Assembly: GCA_019750655.1 (NCBI GenBank) | Contig: JAIEOG010000110.1 | Span: 1-11,831 of the forward strand | Length of the DNA: 11,831 nt | From: a bacterium | GTDB lineage: Bacteria; Bdellovibrionota; FAC87; UBA2466 | Reading direction: 5' to 3' | Part shown: piece after piece, positions 1-6,755 of the stretch | Layout: every line of letters begins with the position of its first letter | Position numbering within the stretch: position 1 is the stretch's first letter | Translations under genes and position numbers: made by a program | Notes under the pieces: model-generated | The model's input: only the letters and a program-made list of their open reading frames with translations | Told to the model about the DNA's origin: nothing | Database searches by the model: none

Positions 1-95
1 GGCAGAAGGAATCGCTGGCGCATACGGGGCTCTGGCTTGCCTGGTTGCTTCTCTTCGCAGTGGTGTTTCGCCTGCGTCTCAATCGTGTGAAATAA
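1..95 (+). CDS. C-terminal end of an unidentified membrane protein (partial)
   Basis: Only the last 30 codons are in the window, read from position 3 and ending in TAA at 93-95. The peptide has a hydrophobic stretch (GLWLAWLLLFAVVF) followed by a basic tail (RLRLNRVK). This looks like a final transmembrane helix with a positively charged cytoplasmic end. It converges on the gsp operon and stops 2 nt before the terminator hairpin. A second frame (starting at 1, stop 88-90) is also open but gives a Cys/Trp/Ser-rich, less natural peptide. The family cannot be named from so little; a transporter permease or similar multi-pass protein is possible. Confidence 0.5.
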   Translation, partial: QKESLAHTGLWLAWLLLFAVVFRLRLNRVK

Positions 96-126
96 AAAAC
101 GGCGGCCTTTTATGAAGGCCGCCGTT
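94..126 (-). terminator. Intrinsic terminator of the gsp operon, between convergent genes
   Basis: A perfect 12-bp inverted repeat pairs 98-109 (AACGGCGGCCTT) with 115-126 (AAGGCCGCCGTT), with a 5-nt loop at 110-114. Read on the minus strand, the GC-rich stem is followed at once by a run of T residues (A-run at 94-99 on the plus strand). This is the classical Rho-independent arrangement at the end of the gspD-N transcript. On the plus strand the stem is followed by CTCAATCTGTCT, with few T residues, so it may also stop the converging gene, but less convincingly. Confidence 0.9.
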
Positions 127-145
127 CTCAATCTGTCTGAATCGC

Positions 146-271
146 TTACAGGTTCGCTTGACGGCGCATCTCTTTGCACTGGCTTTTGAATTGGCCGATG
201 CTCATGGAGCCACCGCAGCGCAAACCGTCGGGGTAACCACCAAAAATCTCTTCGCAGTCGAATTCGGCAGC
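146..271 (-). other. Open, coding-like in-frame stretch after the gspN stop codon
   Basis: Directly after the gspN TAA (272-274) the same frame stays open for 41 sense codons to a TAA at 146-148. The inferred peptide (AAEFDCEEIFGGYPDGLRCG..., ending KEMRRQANL) has three Cys residues, a natural amino-acid mix and mostly C or T third positions, like the neighbouring genes. No ATG occurs until position 205 (19 residues left: MSIGQFKSQCKEMRRQANL), preceded by a weak GGTGG. It could be the former C-terminus of GspN cut off by a stop mutation, a readthrough extension, a tiny independent ORF starting at TTG 223 or ATG 205, or simply the operon's 3' untranslated region. I do not recognise the peptide. 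Confidence 0.35.
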
Positions 272-1174
272 TTAGGGCTTTTGCGGGAGGGCCAGCATCA
301 GGTTCGTCGACATCTCGGCGGGCGTGGCGTTCCACTTCAGAGCATATTCGCCGGGGGCCGTTTCGAAGGTTTTTAGGAACGATGTCAGCGTCGCTGTTTG
401 CGGGTCGTTGCGGTACTGCTCCGAGAGCTGAACCTTCAAGAGCACGTTGATGGTGCTGCTCCACCAATCGCGGCCTAAGCGTACCGCTCCGGAGAGCGTG
501 CCGTGGAAATCGGACTTGGGAGATCCAAACTGGCATTGCACGATGTCGAGGCTGCCGTTTTTCATTTCAATCTTGGCGATGACTTGATCCCAAGCGACGG
601 CAGGCAAGACGATGCCTTCGAGATTCATTCCGGGAATCTTCAGCTTGTCGACTTTGAGGTCGAACACGCCCGTAGATTTAGCGAGATCATTTAGATCGTA
701 ATTAAAAGACCCCGAAGCACTGAGCAGCCCCTGAATGGGTTCCGGTAAGCCGGCTGTCAAAAACGGCGAGAGGTTTACTTGCTCCGCCGATAGAGTGCCG
801 CTTACGGAAGTTTTAGATTGGCTACCTTTCGCGTAAAGATTCCCACCTTTTTGCAGCCCATAGAAATAAAGCGACAAGGACGGTGCTGGCGGGAAAAGAC
901 TGCCGATGCCTACGCGTGCCGTGATCTGCTTCGCCTGGATTTCGATTTCAGACGTGCGGCCCATCGGGATGCCGACAGTCGCGTTGTAGAGCGCCACGCC
1001 GGGCCAGCCAAAGAACACCGGAGAAAGATCCTCGGAGTCCACCCGGATCTGCGTGGTTTTGTAGATCTGGCCATACACGTAGCCGCGTAAGTTGCGGTAG
1101 GGAAAGCGCCATAGCAAGAACGCGAAAAATAGCGCAACACCAATGAGGATCGTTTTTCCCTTCGGCCGAGGCAT
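272..1174 (-). CDS. gspN: Type II secretion system protein GspN
   Basis: A 300-residue inner-membrane-anchored periplasmic protein, last gene of the operon. A short basic N-terminus (MPRPKGK) precedes one transmembrane helix at about residues 8-23. The rest is periplasmic and rich in alternating beta-strand patterns, resembling the AsmA-like fold of the deltaproteobacterial/Leptospira-type GspN. GspN's precise role is unsettled and many T2SSs lack it; it is thought to belong to the inner-membrane assembly platform. The start is fixed by a TAATG overlap with the gspM stop (1174-1176) and by a good ribosome binding site, AAGGGAGA at 1181-1188. Identification rests on position after gspM, size and topology more than on sharp motifs. 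The same frame stays open for 41 codons after the stop, so the protein may once have been, or may be, longer. Confidence 0.8.
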   Translation of the reverse strand: MPRPKGKTILIGVALFFAFLLWRFPYRNLRGYVYGQIYKTTQIRVDSEDLSPVFFGWPGVALYNATVGIPMGRTSEIEIQAKQITARVGIGSLFPPAPSLSLYFYGLQKGGNLYAKGSQSKTSVSGTLSAEQVNLSPFLTAGLPEPIQGLLSASGSFNYDLNDLAKSTGVFDLKVDKLKIPGMNLEGIVLPAVAWDQVIAKIEMKNGSLDIVQCQFGSPKSDFHGTLSGAVRLGRDWWSSTINVLLKVQLSEQYRNDPQTATLTSFLKTFETAPGEYALKWNATPAEMSTNLMLALPQKP

Positions 1175-1821
1175 TAAGACTCTCCCTTATCGGCGAATAA
1201 AATAGCGACGACTCCGAGCTCTACATCCATATAGCCACGGATCTTTGGGTCGTTCTGGATCTTGATGGAAGAAACGTCGAGACTGTAGGTGCCAAATTCG
1301 ACGTTCTGCAAAAAGCCTTTGAGCTGGTTCAAGTTCACGCGCTGGAGTTTAACCGTGGCGCGTTTCATCTGAGCATCGCCTTCGCTCTTCTCCCCATTCC
1401 CGGCGCCTGAGGACTCATCTGCCTGGATCATGCGAGGGGAAATGCCGGCTGAGCGGGCCTGGGCTAATAGGTGCCCCTTCAAGGCGCCCCCGGTCGCGAG
1501 CGAAGCATTGCGCTCTACCAGCCGCAAGTCCGCGCCTTGTTCCTTCTGGCGCTTCTGAAAAGCACGCAAGTGGCCGACCATCTCTTGTGCTTGTCGTACT
1601 TGGCTATTGGAAGACCACAGGCTGACATACGAGAAAAGCAGGTGAATCATGACGATCGCCAGGATGCCACCAGCGGTTCCCACGATGACTTGTTTCTGCT
1701 TCGTGGGCGCAAGGCTCGCAAAACGATCGTAGAGCATGCCCACGTACTTGTTCTCGAACAAGATCGTGAGCATCGGGATGTTTTCCCTGATCCAGTCTTT
1801 GGCGCGGTCGGTATTAATCAT
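1174..1821 (-). CDS. gspM: Type II secretion system assembly-platform protein GspM
   Basis: A 215-residue bitopic inner-membrane protein. It has a cytoplasmic N-terminal segment (about 1-44), a single transmembrane helix (about 45-66, VIVGTAGGILAIVMIHLLF) and a periplasmic region. That region opens with a coiled-coil-like stretch (SNSQVRQAQEMVGHLRAFQKR) and ends in a probable ferredoxin-like domain with the strand pattern typical of GspM/PilO. GspM binds GspL and stabilises the platform that links the ATPase to the pseudopilus. The start at 1821 is chosen because its ATG overlaps the gspL TGA (ATGA, 1818-1821); the frame runs 23 codons further upstream but those codons lie inside gspL. The N-terminal cytoplasmic segment is longer than in many GspM proteins. 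Sequence conservation in this family is low, so the call leans on context and topology. Confidence 0.85.
   Translation of the reverse strand: MINTDRAKDWIRENIPMLTILFENKYVGMLYDRFASLAPTKQKQVIVGTAGGILAIVMIHLLFSYVSLWSSNSQVRQAQEMVGHLRAFQKRQKEQGADLRLVERNASLATGGALKGHLLAQARSAGISPRMIQADESSGAGNGEKSEGDAQMKRATVKLQRVNLNQLKGFLQNVEFGTYSLDVSSIKIQNDPKIRGYMDVELGVVAILFADKGES
1181..1188 (-). promoter_or_regulatory. Ribosome binding site of gspN
   Basis: AAGGGAGA on the minus strand lies 6 nt before the gspN ATG (1172-1174), inside the end of gspM. It supports that start over any later Met and fits coupled translation from gspM into gspN. Confidence 0.7.
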
Positions 1822-3419
1822 GGCTGCACCACCTGGGCTTTTACAGTGAATCGTTGGCCATCCTTGGTTTCCGTGATTTCTTTCAACCAAGTTATTTTGC
1901 TTAAGCCGTCTTTCACTTTGTCCAAAGTGCCTTCATAGAGAACACCTTCGATTGAAAGCGATCTATCGTCTAACAAGAGCGTGTTTACATCGACTTTCAC
2001 TTCCGGCGGAAACGCAGCGCTGACCGCAAGCACGCGGCTGAGCATTGGGGACTTGTCCCGAGATAGCATTTTGATCTTCTGCGCGAGGTCTTTTTCTTTT
2101 TGCTGGATGTATTTTTCCAGCTGCGCAGAGTCCGTCGTCAGGCTCTTACTCATCTTCGAAGGCACGCCTGGAAAAGTGTCTTGGAAGGTCTTTTGGAGTT
2201 CACTCTGGGCTGTTGAGACTTCGCCCGTGGCCAACCAACCGACCACCCAGCTATTGAAGTAGAGCAAAGCCGCGAGCAAAGCGAAATACCCCATCACTTT
2301 AACGACAAGGGGGTTTTGGACCAACGCGCTTACTTCGTCGAGCGACGTTTCTTTCGCGAGCTCCTGCTTGCGGAAGTTGAAAAGCAAAGAAGTTTTGCGC
2401 AGGAAGACGCTGGCGCGGCCCAAAGGCTCACCGAAACGGCTTTCGTCGGCATTTTCCCGCAGCTCTTCTTTGAGGTTCTCGCCTTTGAAGGCGGAAAAGG
2501 GCTGCACTGGGATTCCCAAGGACGTCGCGATCAGGGACGACATACCACGGAGTTTCGAGGTTCCGCCGGAAATCACAGCCGAGCGGACTTCCTTCTGAGT
2601 GGCATTGCGGTAAGAAACCAAAGTATGCATCAAGTCTGTAGCAAAGGTGCCGCAGGCCTGGCCTGCCGCCAGCACAGCGTCTTGCATGGGGCCGGGCGCG
2701 TCGTCTAACTCCGCATCCAGTGCGAGAGTTTCGTGCTTCATCTTCTCTGCGTCTTCGAGCGTTAACCCTAAGCTCTGTGCCATTTTGCGGGTGATGGCGC
2801 CGCCTCCCCAGCTGATGCTTCGGAAATGTTCCAGCCGCCCTTGGTGGCAGATGGCTAAATTGGTCTTGGCGTGGCCGATATCCAATAGCAGAACTGGATC
2901 TTCCGGGGCTTCGGGGCCCTTAAGCGGCGTTTGGGCGAAATAAAGATTGAGCAGGCCCATTCCGTCGAAAGTGAGCCAGTCGGGATCGATGCCGACGGCT
3001 TGCAACCATTCCAGATGCGATCGCACGAGGTTTTTGGGCGCCATCGCAACAAACACAAGGCTGCCCTCTCCGCGGCGGTAAACCTGGTGCTCGAGCAAAG
3101 CGTCTTCAATTCGCAACGGTACGGCGTCTTCCAGCTCGAAGCGGTACATTTTCTCGACTACCTTGCGCTGCTTCACCGGCATTTGCAGAAAACGCAAAGC
3201 AGTCTGCGCAGGGGGCACACTCGTGGCGATTTTTTCCGGAGCCGAGGGCATGCGAGCCAAGAGCTTGGAAACGGCGTCACGGTATACCGGCAAAGGATCG
3301 AGAATTTCTAGGGGGAGGCGGACTTCATGGAAATCGAGAATTTCCACGCGGCGGAACCGCGATTCCATCTCGACGGCCTTTACGCTCCAGGCCCCAAATT
3401 CAATTCCTAAAATACGCAT
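1818..3419 (-). CDS. gspL: Type II secretion system protein GspL, PilM-like actin fold plus periplasmic PilN-like domain
   Basis: A 533-residue inner-membrane platform protein that recruits the GspE ATPase. Residues 1 to about 345 form an actin-like cytoplasmic domain. Motifs resembling nucleotide-binding elements are visible: a phosphate-1-type loop GIEFGAWSVKAVEM (5-18), a phosphate-2-type LLDIGHAKTNLAI (178-190) and an adenosine-type ISGGTSKLRGM (283-293). A transmembrane helix follows at about 371-397. The periplasmic part has a helical/coiled-coil stretch (about 402-455) and a small ferredoxin-like domain to the end. This layout equals PilM fused to PilN of type IV pili. The ATG at 3417-3419 follows the gspK stop after 3 nt; GGAG lies rather far upstream, so coupling to gspK is likely. 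The stop overlaps the gspM ATG. The PilM-like motifs are better preserved than in classical GspL, whose cytoplasmic domain is not thought to bind ATP. Confidence 0.9.
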   Translation of the reverse strand: MRILGIEFGAWSVKAVEMESRFRRVEILDFHEVRLPLEILDPLPVYRDAVSKLLARMPSAPEKIATSVPPAQTALRFLQMPVKQRKVVEKMYRFELEDAVPLRIEDALLEHQVYRRGEGSLVFVAMAPKNLVRSHLEWLQAVGIDPDWLTFDGMGLLNLYFAQTPLKGPEAPEDPVLLLDIGHAKTNLAICHQGRLEHFRSISWGGGAITRKMAQSLGLTLEDAEKMKHETLALDAELDDAPGPMQDAVLAAGQACGTFATDLMHTLVSYRNATQKEVRSAVISGGTSKLRGMSSLIATSLGIPVQPFSAFKGENLKEELRENADESRFGEPLGRASVFLRKTSLLFNFRKQELAKETSLDEVSALVQNPLVVKVMGYFALLAALLYFNSWVVGWLATGEVSTAQSELQKTFQDTFPGVPSKMSKSLTTDSAQLEKYIQQKEKDLAQKIKMLSRDKSPMLSRVLAVSAAFPPEVKVDVNTLLLDDRSLSIEGVLYEGTLDKVKDGLSKITWLKEITETKDGQRFTVKAQVVQP

Positions 3420-3422
3420 AGC

Positions 3423-4898
3423 TTAGGTCTCGCTCCAGTTTAGGATTTTCAGGGCTCCGGGCTTCGCCGTCGACTTGCCTTTCGTCCCGGTACCGCTGCC
3501 GGATCCCGGCGTGGTTCCTGGCGTGGTGGTTCCGGGGTTGGTGCCTGCGGTGGTCGAAGGCAAGGGCACAAAAATCGGAGCCGTACCCTGGTCTGAGTTG
3601 AATTTGCAACTATTGGCCCCGTTATTCATCATGACCGTACCGCCTGCCGACGTACACTCTGTATCCGACGTAGGGGCATTATAACAGCGGCCTATCGTGG
3701 GGAGCCAGAATCTGTCCGGTGGCTTACACTCGGCCTGAGACACGTTGGCGGGGGTTCCGCCTTTGGGACGCGTAATGGCTACCTGCACTTTGATCGTGCG
3801 CTGAACGCTGCTCGCGCTTTTCGCGATTTCACCCATGGCCTCGATTTTGAAACTCTGTGTATCGACGGTAAAAGGGTAATTGTTCGGATCGTTGTAGATG
3901 GTCTTAAACGCAGCGCGTCCGAGGGTATTGGAAATATAATCCACAAAGGCCGTTTCCGAGGGCCAGTTGCCTAGTTCCTGCTTCTTTTCGTTGATCTTCT
4001 TGATGTCGTCATCCGTGAAGTCTCGATACAGGGTCCGCAAGAGCGTCGAAGAAGCGGCGTTGATATTGATTTTACCTTCGTTGGCATAGACGGTGATGTG
4101 CGGCCGGAGCTTGTCGAATAGGTAGCCGTCGATCCCCTTCACCATCCGCAACTCTTCAATTGTGAAAAAGGGCGCGCGCTTGCACTTATAGGGGGGATTT
4201 TGCTGTTCGTAATACTGGTCCTTGCTCCCACCCATGAGCCGCGTATCGCCGACATTGACCCAATCCATGATATCCATCACGACTTCTTCAGGGCGCAAAT
4301 CAGGGTATTCTTCGTCGGGCCGCTCAGAGTTTTTGATAAACCCTTCCATCAAGTTGATGAGCATGTGAGCGGTATAGAGGTCGGGCCGCGTCGGCGTTTC
4401 GAGAAAGTTGGGCCGGTTACCCAAAGCACTTTGCGGCATAATCAAGGTGTTTAGATTGATCTTAGAGGACTCGGCCTTGATCGAGACGGAATATTGGCCT
4501 TCGGTGATCTTGGTTTGTTCCAAGACTTTCTGGGCGGCATCGCGATCGGCCTTCATTCCGCCTGTCGCTCCCGCGGGAGGCGGAAATGCGGGGATGGGCA
4601 TTTGCCAGATTTGATCGAGCAGCGGCTTTAGCATATTCGGATCGGGTACCATCGAAGCCAGCTGGTTATTCGCTTTGAGTTTTCCGTAGAGCGCGATACG
4701 CAGCAGACCGACGCGCGCGCCGGATTTTGCGAGGTAGTAGGCCTGCGTTTGGTTCAAGTCGTTGTACGCGAGTTTGCGTTCCACCATGGCGGCGTATTGG
4801 AACTCAAAAAGCAGAATGGTCATGATCATCAATGCGACCAGGACCGTCAGCAGTGCAGCGCCCTTTTGGTGGGCTCGGTTTTGTTTGAGCCCTTTCAA
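3423..4898 (-). CDS. gspK: Type II secretion system minor pseudopilin GspK
   Basis: A 491-residue pseudopilin that caps the pseudopilus tip with GspI and GspJ. The leader MKGLKQNRAHQKG is followed by the prepilin peptidase site G13|A14 and a hydrophobic helix (ALLTVLVALMIMTILLFEF). Position +5 is Thr instead of the usual Glu, a hallmark of GspK. The large globular domain (about 60-380) includes the paired helix-hairpin-like regions typical of the family, e.g. FFTIEELRMVKGI and INANAASSTLL-like KININAASSTLL. Beyond about 385 comes a region with four Cys (391, 405, 415, 431), a Gly/Thr/Pro/Ser-rich linker (about 448-478) and the end ALKILNWSET. The family usually ends near 320-350 residues, so about 100 residues are extra. 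The start is TTG (4896-4898), overlapping the gspJ TGA as TTGA; no suitable ATG exists before the peptidase site. Confidence 0.92.
   Translation of the reverse strand: MKGLKQNRAHQKGAALLTVLVALMIMTILLFEFQYAAMVERKLAYNDLNQTQAYYLAKSGARVGLLRIALYGKLKANNQLASMVPDPNMLKPLLDQIWQMPIPAFPPPAGATGGMKADRDAAQKVLEQTKITEGQYSVSIKAESSKINLNTLIMPQSALGNRPNFLETPTRPDLYTAHMLINLMEGFIKNSERPDEEYPDLRPEEVVMDIMDWVNVGDTRLMGGSKDQYYEQQNPPYKCKRAPFFTIEELRMVKGIDGYLFDKLRPHITVYANEGKININAASSTLLRTLYRDFTDDDIKKINEKKQELGNWPSETAFVDYISNTLGRAAFKTIYNDPNNYPFTVDTQSFKIEAMGEIAKSASSVQRTIKVQVAITRPKGGTPANVSQAECKPPDRFWLPTIGRCYNAPTSDTECTSAGGTVMMNNGANSCKFNSDQGTAPIFVPLPSTTAGTNPGTTTPGTTPGSGSGTGTKGKSTAKPGALKILNWSET
3486..3557 (-). repeat. Low-complexity Gly/Thr/Pro/Ser-coding tract in gspK
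   Basis: This stretch encodes about residues 448-471 of GspK with repeated PGT/TPG/GSG units (TTAGTNPGTTTPGTTPGSGS). At DNA level it shows degenerate repeats of the type CCTGGCGTGGTGGTTCCGG on the plus strand. It would form a flexible extended linker between the Cys-containing module and the last ten residues. Such tracts change length easily by slippage. Confidence 0.7.
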
Positions 4899-5581
4899 AA
4901 TTGCACCAGGTTCGCTGTGTTATTGGGAAACGCTATCTTCACGATGGAAGAGACGGTGATGGGGTCTGAATTTTCATCATCGATAGTGATTTCGACCTTC
5001 ACTTGGAGTGGAAAGCGGTCGTAATAAGAGCCGCTATCGGAGTTCCAGTCTGTGACCCATTTCTCCTGCTTCTCGTCCCAATAGTTGAATTTCAAATTCG
5101 TGACATTGTCGACGAGCCGAAAGAGAGGTCCGCCCTGGAAAAGGTCTGTGTCGATTAGTTCGCTTTCCCGCTTCATTAAGCTCGGGGTCTTGGAACGTTC
5201 TGGAGAAAATAGGAAGTAGGAAATCTCTGTTTGTTCCGACTCACGTCTATCCGCAAAGTAATTGCGGTGGCTCAGGGAGGTAAAAACTAATTCCTTTTCG
5301 CGCCCGTCAAAAAGCGTGTGCGCCACGGGCTCATTGCGCTGGACGGCGGCGCGGACCGTTTTGGCCATATCATCAAAGGGTATGTGGAACGCTTGGCTCA
5401 GGTCGTTGCGTAGCAGGCCAAGCGCGGCACGGATGTCGTTGAGCGAATCCATGTCTTTGAAAGCGGAAGTTTTCGTCACTTGGATCTGCTGCAGCATGCG
5501 CACAGTGACTAAGCCGATGAAGACGAAGATCGCGAGGGATAGCATCAGCTCCAGCAGCGTGAATCCCTTGTTGCCCTTCAT
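4895..5581 (-). CDS. gspJ: Type II secretion system minor pseudopilin GspJ
   Basis: A 228-residue pseudopilin of the tip complex. It has a very short leader (MKGNKG), the cleavage site G6|F7 and Glu at +5 (E11, in FTLLELMLSLAIFVFIGLV), then the N-terminal helix. The globular part contains the family pattern of an early helix (LNDIRAALGLLRNDLSQAFH), a beta-rich core and the late segment NYWDEKQEKWVTDW followed by FPLQVKVEITI, resembling the FWD...W...LP..V.V pattern of GspJ. Length is normal for the family. The ATG overlaps the gspI TGA (ATGA, 5578-5581), with AGGTGA (5586-5591) as binding site. The stop overlaps the gspK TTG start. Confidence 0.92.
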   Translation of the reverse strand: MKGNKGFTLLELMLSLAIFVFIGLVTVRMLQQIQVTKTSAFKDMDSLNDIRAALGLLRNDLSQAFHIPFDDMAKTVRAAVQRNEPVAHTLFDGREKELVFTSLSHRNYFADRRESEQTEISYFLFSPERSKTPSLMKRESELIDTDLFQGGPLFRLVDNVTNLKFNYWDEKQEKWVTDWNSDSGSYYDRFPLQVKVEITIDDENSDPITVSSIVKIAFPNNTANLVQF

Positions 5582-6132
5582 TGGGTCACCTGCGGGAGTG
5601 TGGGTTGCTGATCATAACGGACGAAATGGCTCGTACCAGTGACCTGGCGTGGGTTCTTACCCGACTGCCAGTTGATTTCCACATGGAGCTCACGCATCGA
5701 GCGGGTGATGAAATCACCGGCCATGGTAAGCAAAACCTTCAAGAGCTGGTTTTCGGACTCGGACATATCGTCGTCGTCGTCTTTGCCGCTCTTTGCCTGT
5801 TCGGCCAGTTTGGAAGCCGTTTCCGATAGCTGGTAGTCGATCTCGGTGCAGTAACGCGTCCAGGTGTATTTGTCGTAAGGCGGGTCGAACTTGCCGGTTT
5901 CTTTTTCTTGGCAAGCCTTCTCTATGCCCTGGGCTTCGAGCTTGGTTTCTGATTCGGACATGAAATTTTGAAGCAGCCACGTTGCTTCGGAGATCTCTTT
6001 GGATTCACGGGTGGCGCGCACGGAGCCATTCACGATCGAAGCCGCAGCTATCCCCGCAAGCGAGAAGATGAGGATCGACACCATGACTTCGATAAACGTG
6101 AAGCCTGAAATGTTCCGCTGCCGTTGTTTCAT
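5578..6132 (-). CDS. gspI: Type II secretion system minor pseudopilin GspI, enlarged
   Basis: A 184-residue pseudopilin that nucleates the tip with GspJ and GspK. It has leader MKQRQRNISG, cleavage G10|F11, and Glu at +5 (E15) in FTFIEVMVSILIFSLAGIAA. The globular part ends with the short beta-sheet pattern expected (RELHVEINWQSG... SHFVRYDQ). Two Cys (74 and 95) could pair. Typical GspI proteins are near 120-130 residues; the excess sits at about 101-145 and is helical, charged and contains five consecutive Asp (118-122). The assignment to I over H rests on position between H and J, the short conserved N-terminal half and the IEVMVS variant of the signal. Both ends overlap neighbours by ATGA. 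Confidence 0.87.
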   Translation of the reverse strand: MKQRQRNISGFTFIEVMVSILIFSLAGIAAASIVNGSVRATRESKEISEATWLLQNFMSESETKLEAQGIEKACQEKETGKFDPPYDKYTWTRYCTEIDYQLSETASKLAEQAKSGKDDDDDMSESENQLLKVLLTMAGDFITRSMRELHVEINWQSGKNPRQVTGTSHFVRYDQQPTLPQVTQ

Positions 6133-6755
6133 TTGTTGGGCACCGAATCAAAACTAGGGACGTATTCCTGATAAATATCCACGCGGCCCGAAGTCGGCCG
6201 CACCCAAAGCGAATAGCTCACGACCTGGCTGCCTTCGCGCTTTAGGTACAAGATCGCTTGCTCGTTAAATCCATTGGGAAAGAAGTGAACATAAGCTTTC
6301 CCTTCTTTTACGAGGCCTTCGCGTTCCTTCAGCACCCCATCGAACTCCACGCCGTCGGGCATTGGAACGGGCTTTTTGTTGTATTTCTGGGCGAAGTCGA
6401 AGTTCGAAGGCGGCTCTTCGTCCTTTTCCTTCTTGTCGTTCTTTTTCTTGCTGCGTGAGGCGTTGGGATCGGGAGCGCCCAAGAGCTTCGCCTCACGTTG
6501 GCTTTCGATGTAGTAAGTGTGTTCGTCGAAGTCGATAACGAGCCGGTAGATATTATTCATAAGCACGGCATCGTTGCGCACCGTGCGAATCAACCCCACG
6601 TACTTTCGCGTAGTGGAGTTGATGCGCTGGTACGTTACCCGTTGGATGGCAGGCAAACCCAAGGCCAGCACCGTTCCGATGATGGCCAGAACAATCATGA
6701 TCTCGATGAGCGTGAAACCGCTCCGAGAACGATTACTCTTGGGTGATGTCGTCAT
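6129..6755 (-). CDS. gspH: Type II secretion system minor pseudopilin GspH
   Basis: With the start chosen here the protein has 208 residues: leader MTTSPKSNRSRSG, cleavage G13|F14, Glu at +5 (E18) in FTLIEIMIVLAIIGTVLALG, then the pilin helix and a beta-rich domain. The C-terminal half (AYVHFFPNGFNEQAILYL) matches the GspH/FimT pattern of F.P.G followed by strands. The frame is open further upstream with Met codons at 6773 and 6821, but these lie deeper in gspG and would give unusually long leaders; 6755 gives a 23-nt overlap with gspG and a standard leader. No strong ribosome binding site is visible for any of them. A Lys-rich insertion (about residues 101-115) is unusual. The stop overlaps the gspI ATG. 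Confidence 0.88.
   Translation of the reverse strand: MTTSPKSNRSRSGFTLIEIMIVLAIIGTVLALGLPAIQRVTYQRINSTTRKYVGLIRTVRNDAVLMNNIYRLVIDFDEHTYYIESQREAKLLGAPDPNASRSKKKNDKKEKDEEPPSNFDFAQKYNKKPVPMPDGVEFDGVLKEREGLVKEGKAYVHFFPNGFNEQAILYLKREGSQVVSYSLWVRPTSGRVDIYQEYVPSFDSVPNK

Noticed and set aside
1..90. Frame-1 reading of the left-edge plus-strand sequence ending in TGA at 88-90
   Set aside because: Its peptide is rich in Cys, Trp and Ser without a coherent pattern, while frame 3 gives a typical transmembrane C-terminus ending next to the terminator.
1822..1890. Upstream extension of gspM by 23 codons
   Set aside because: These codons lie within the end of gspL and the ATG at 1821 forms an ATGA overlap with the gspL stop, matching other junctions in the operon.
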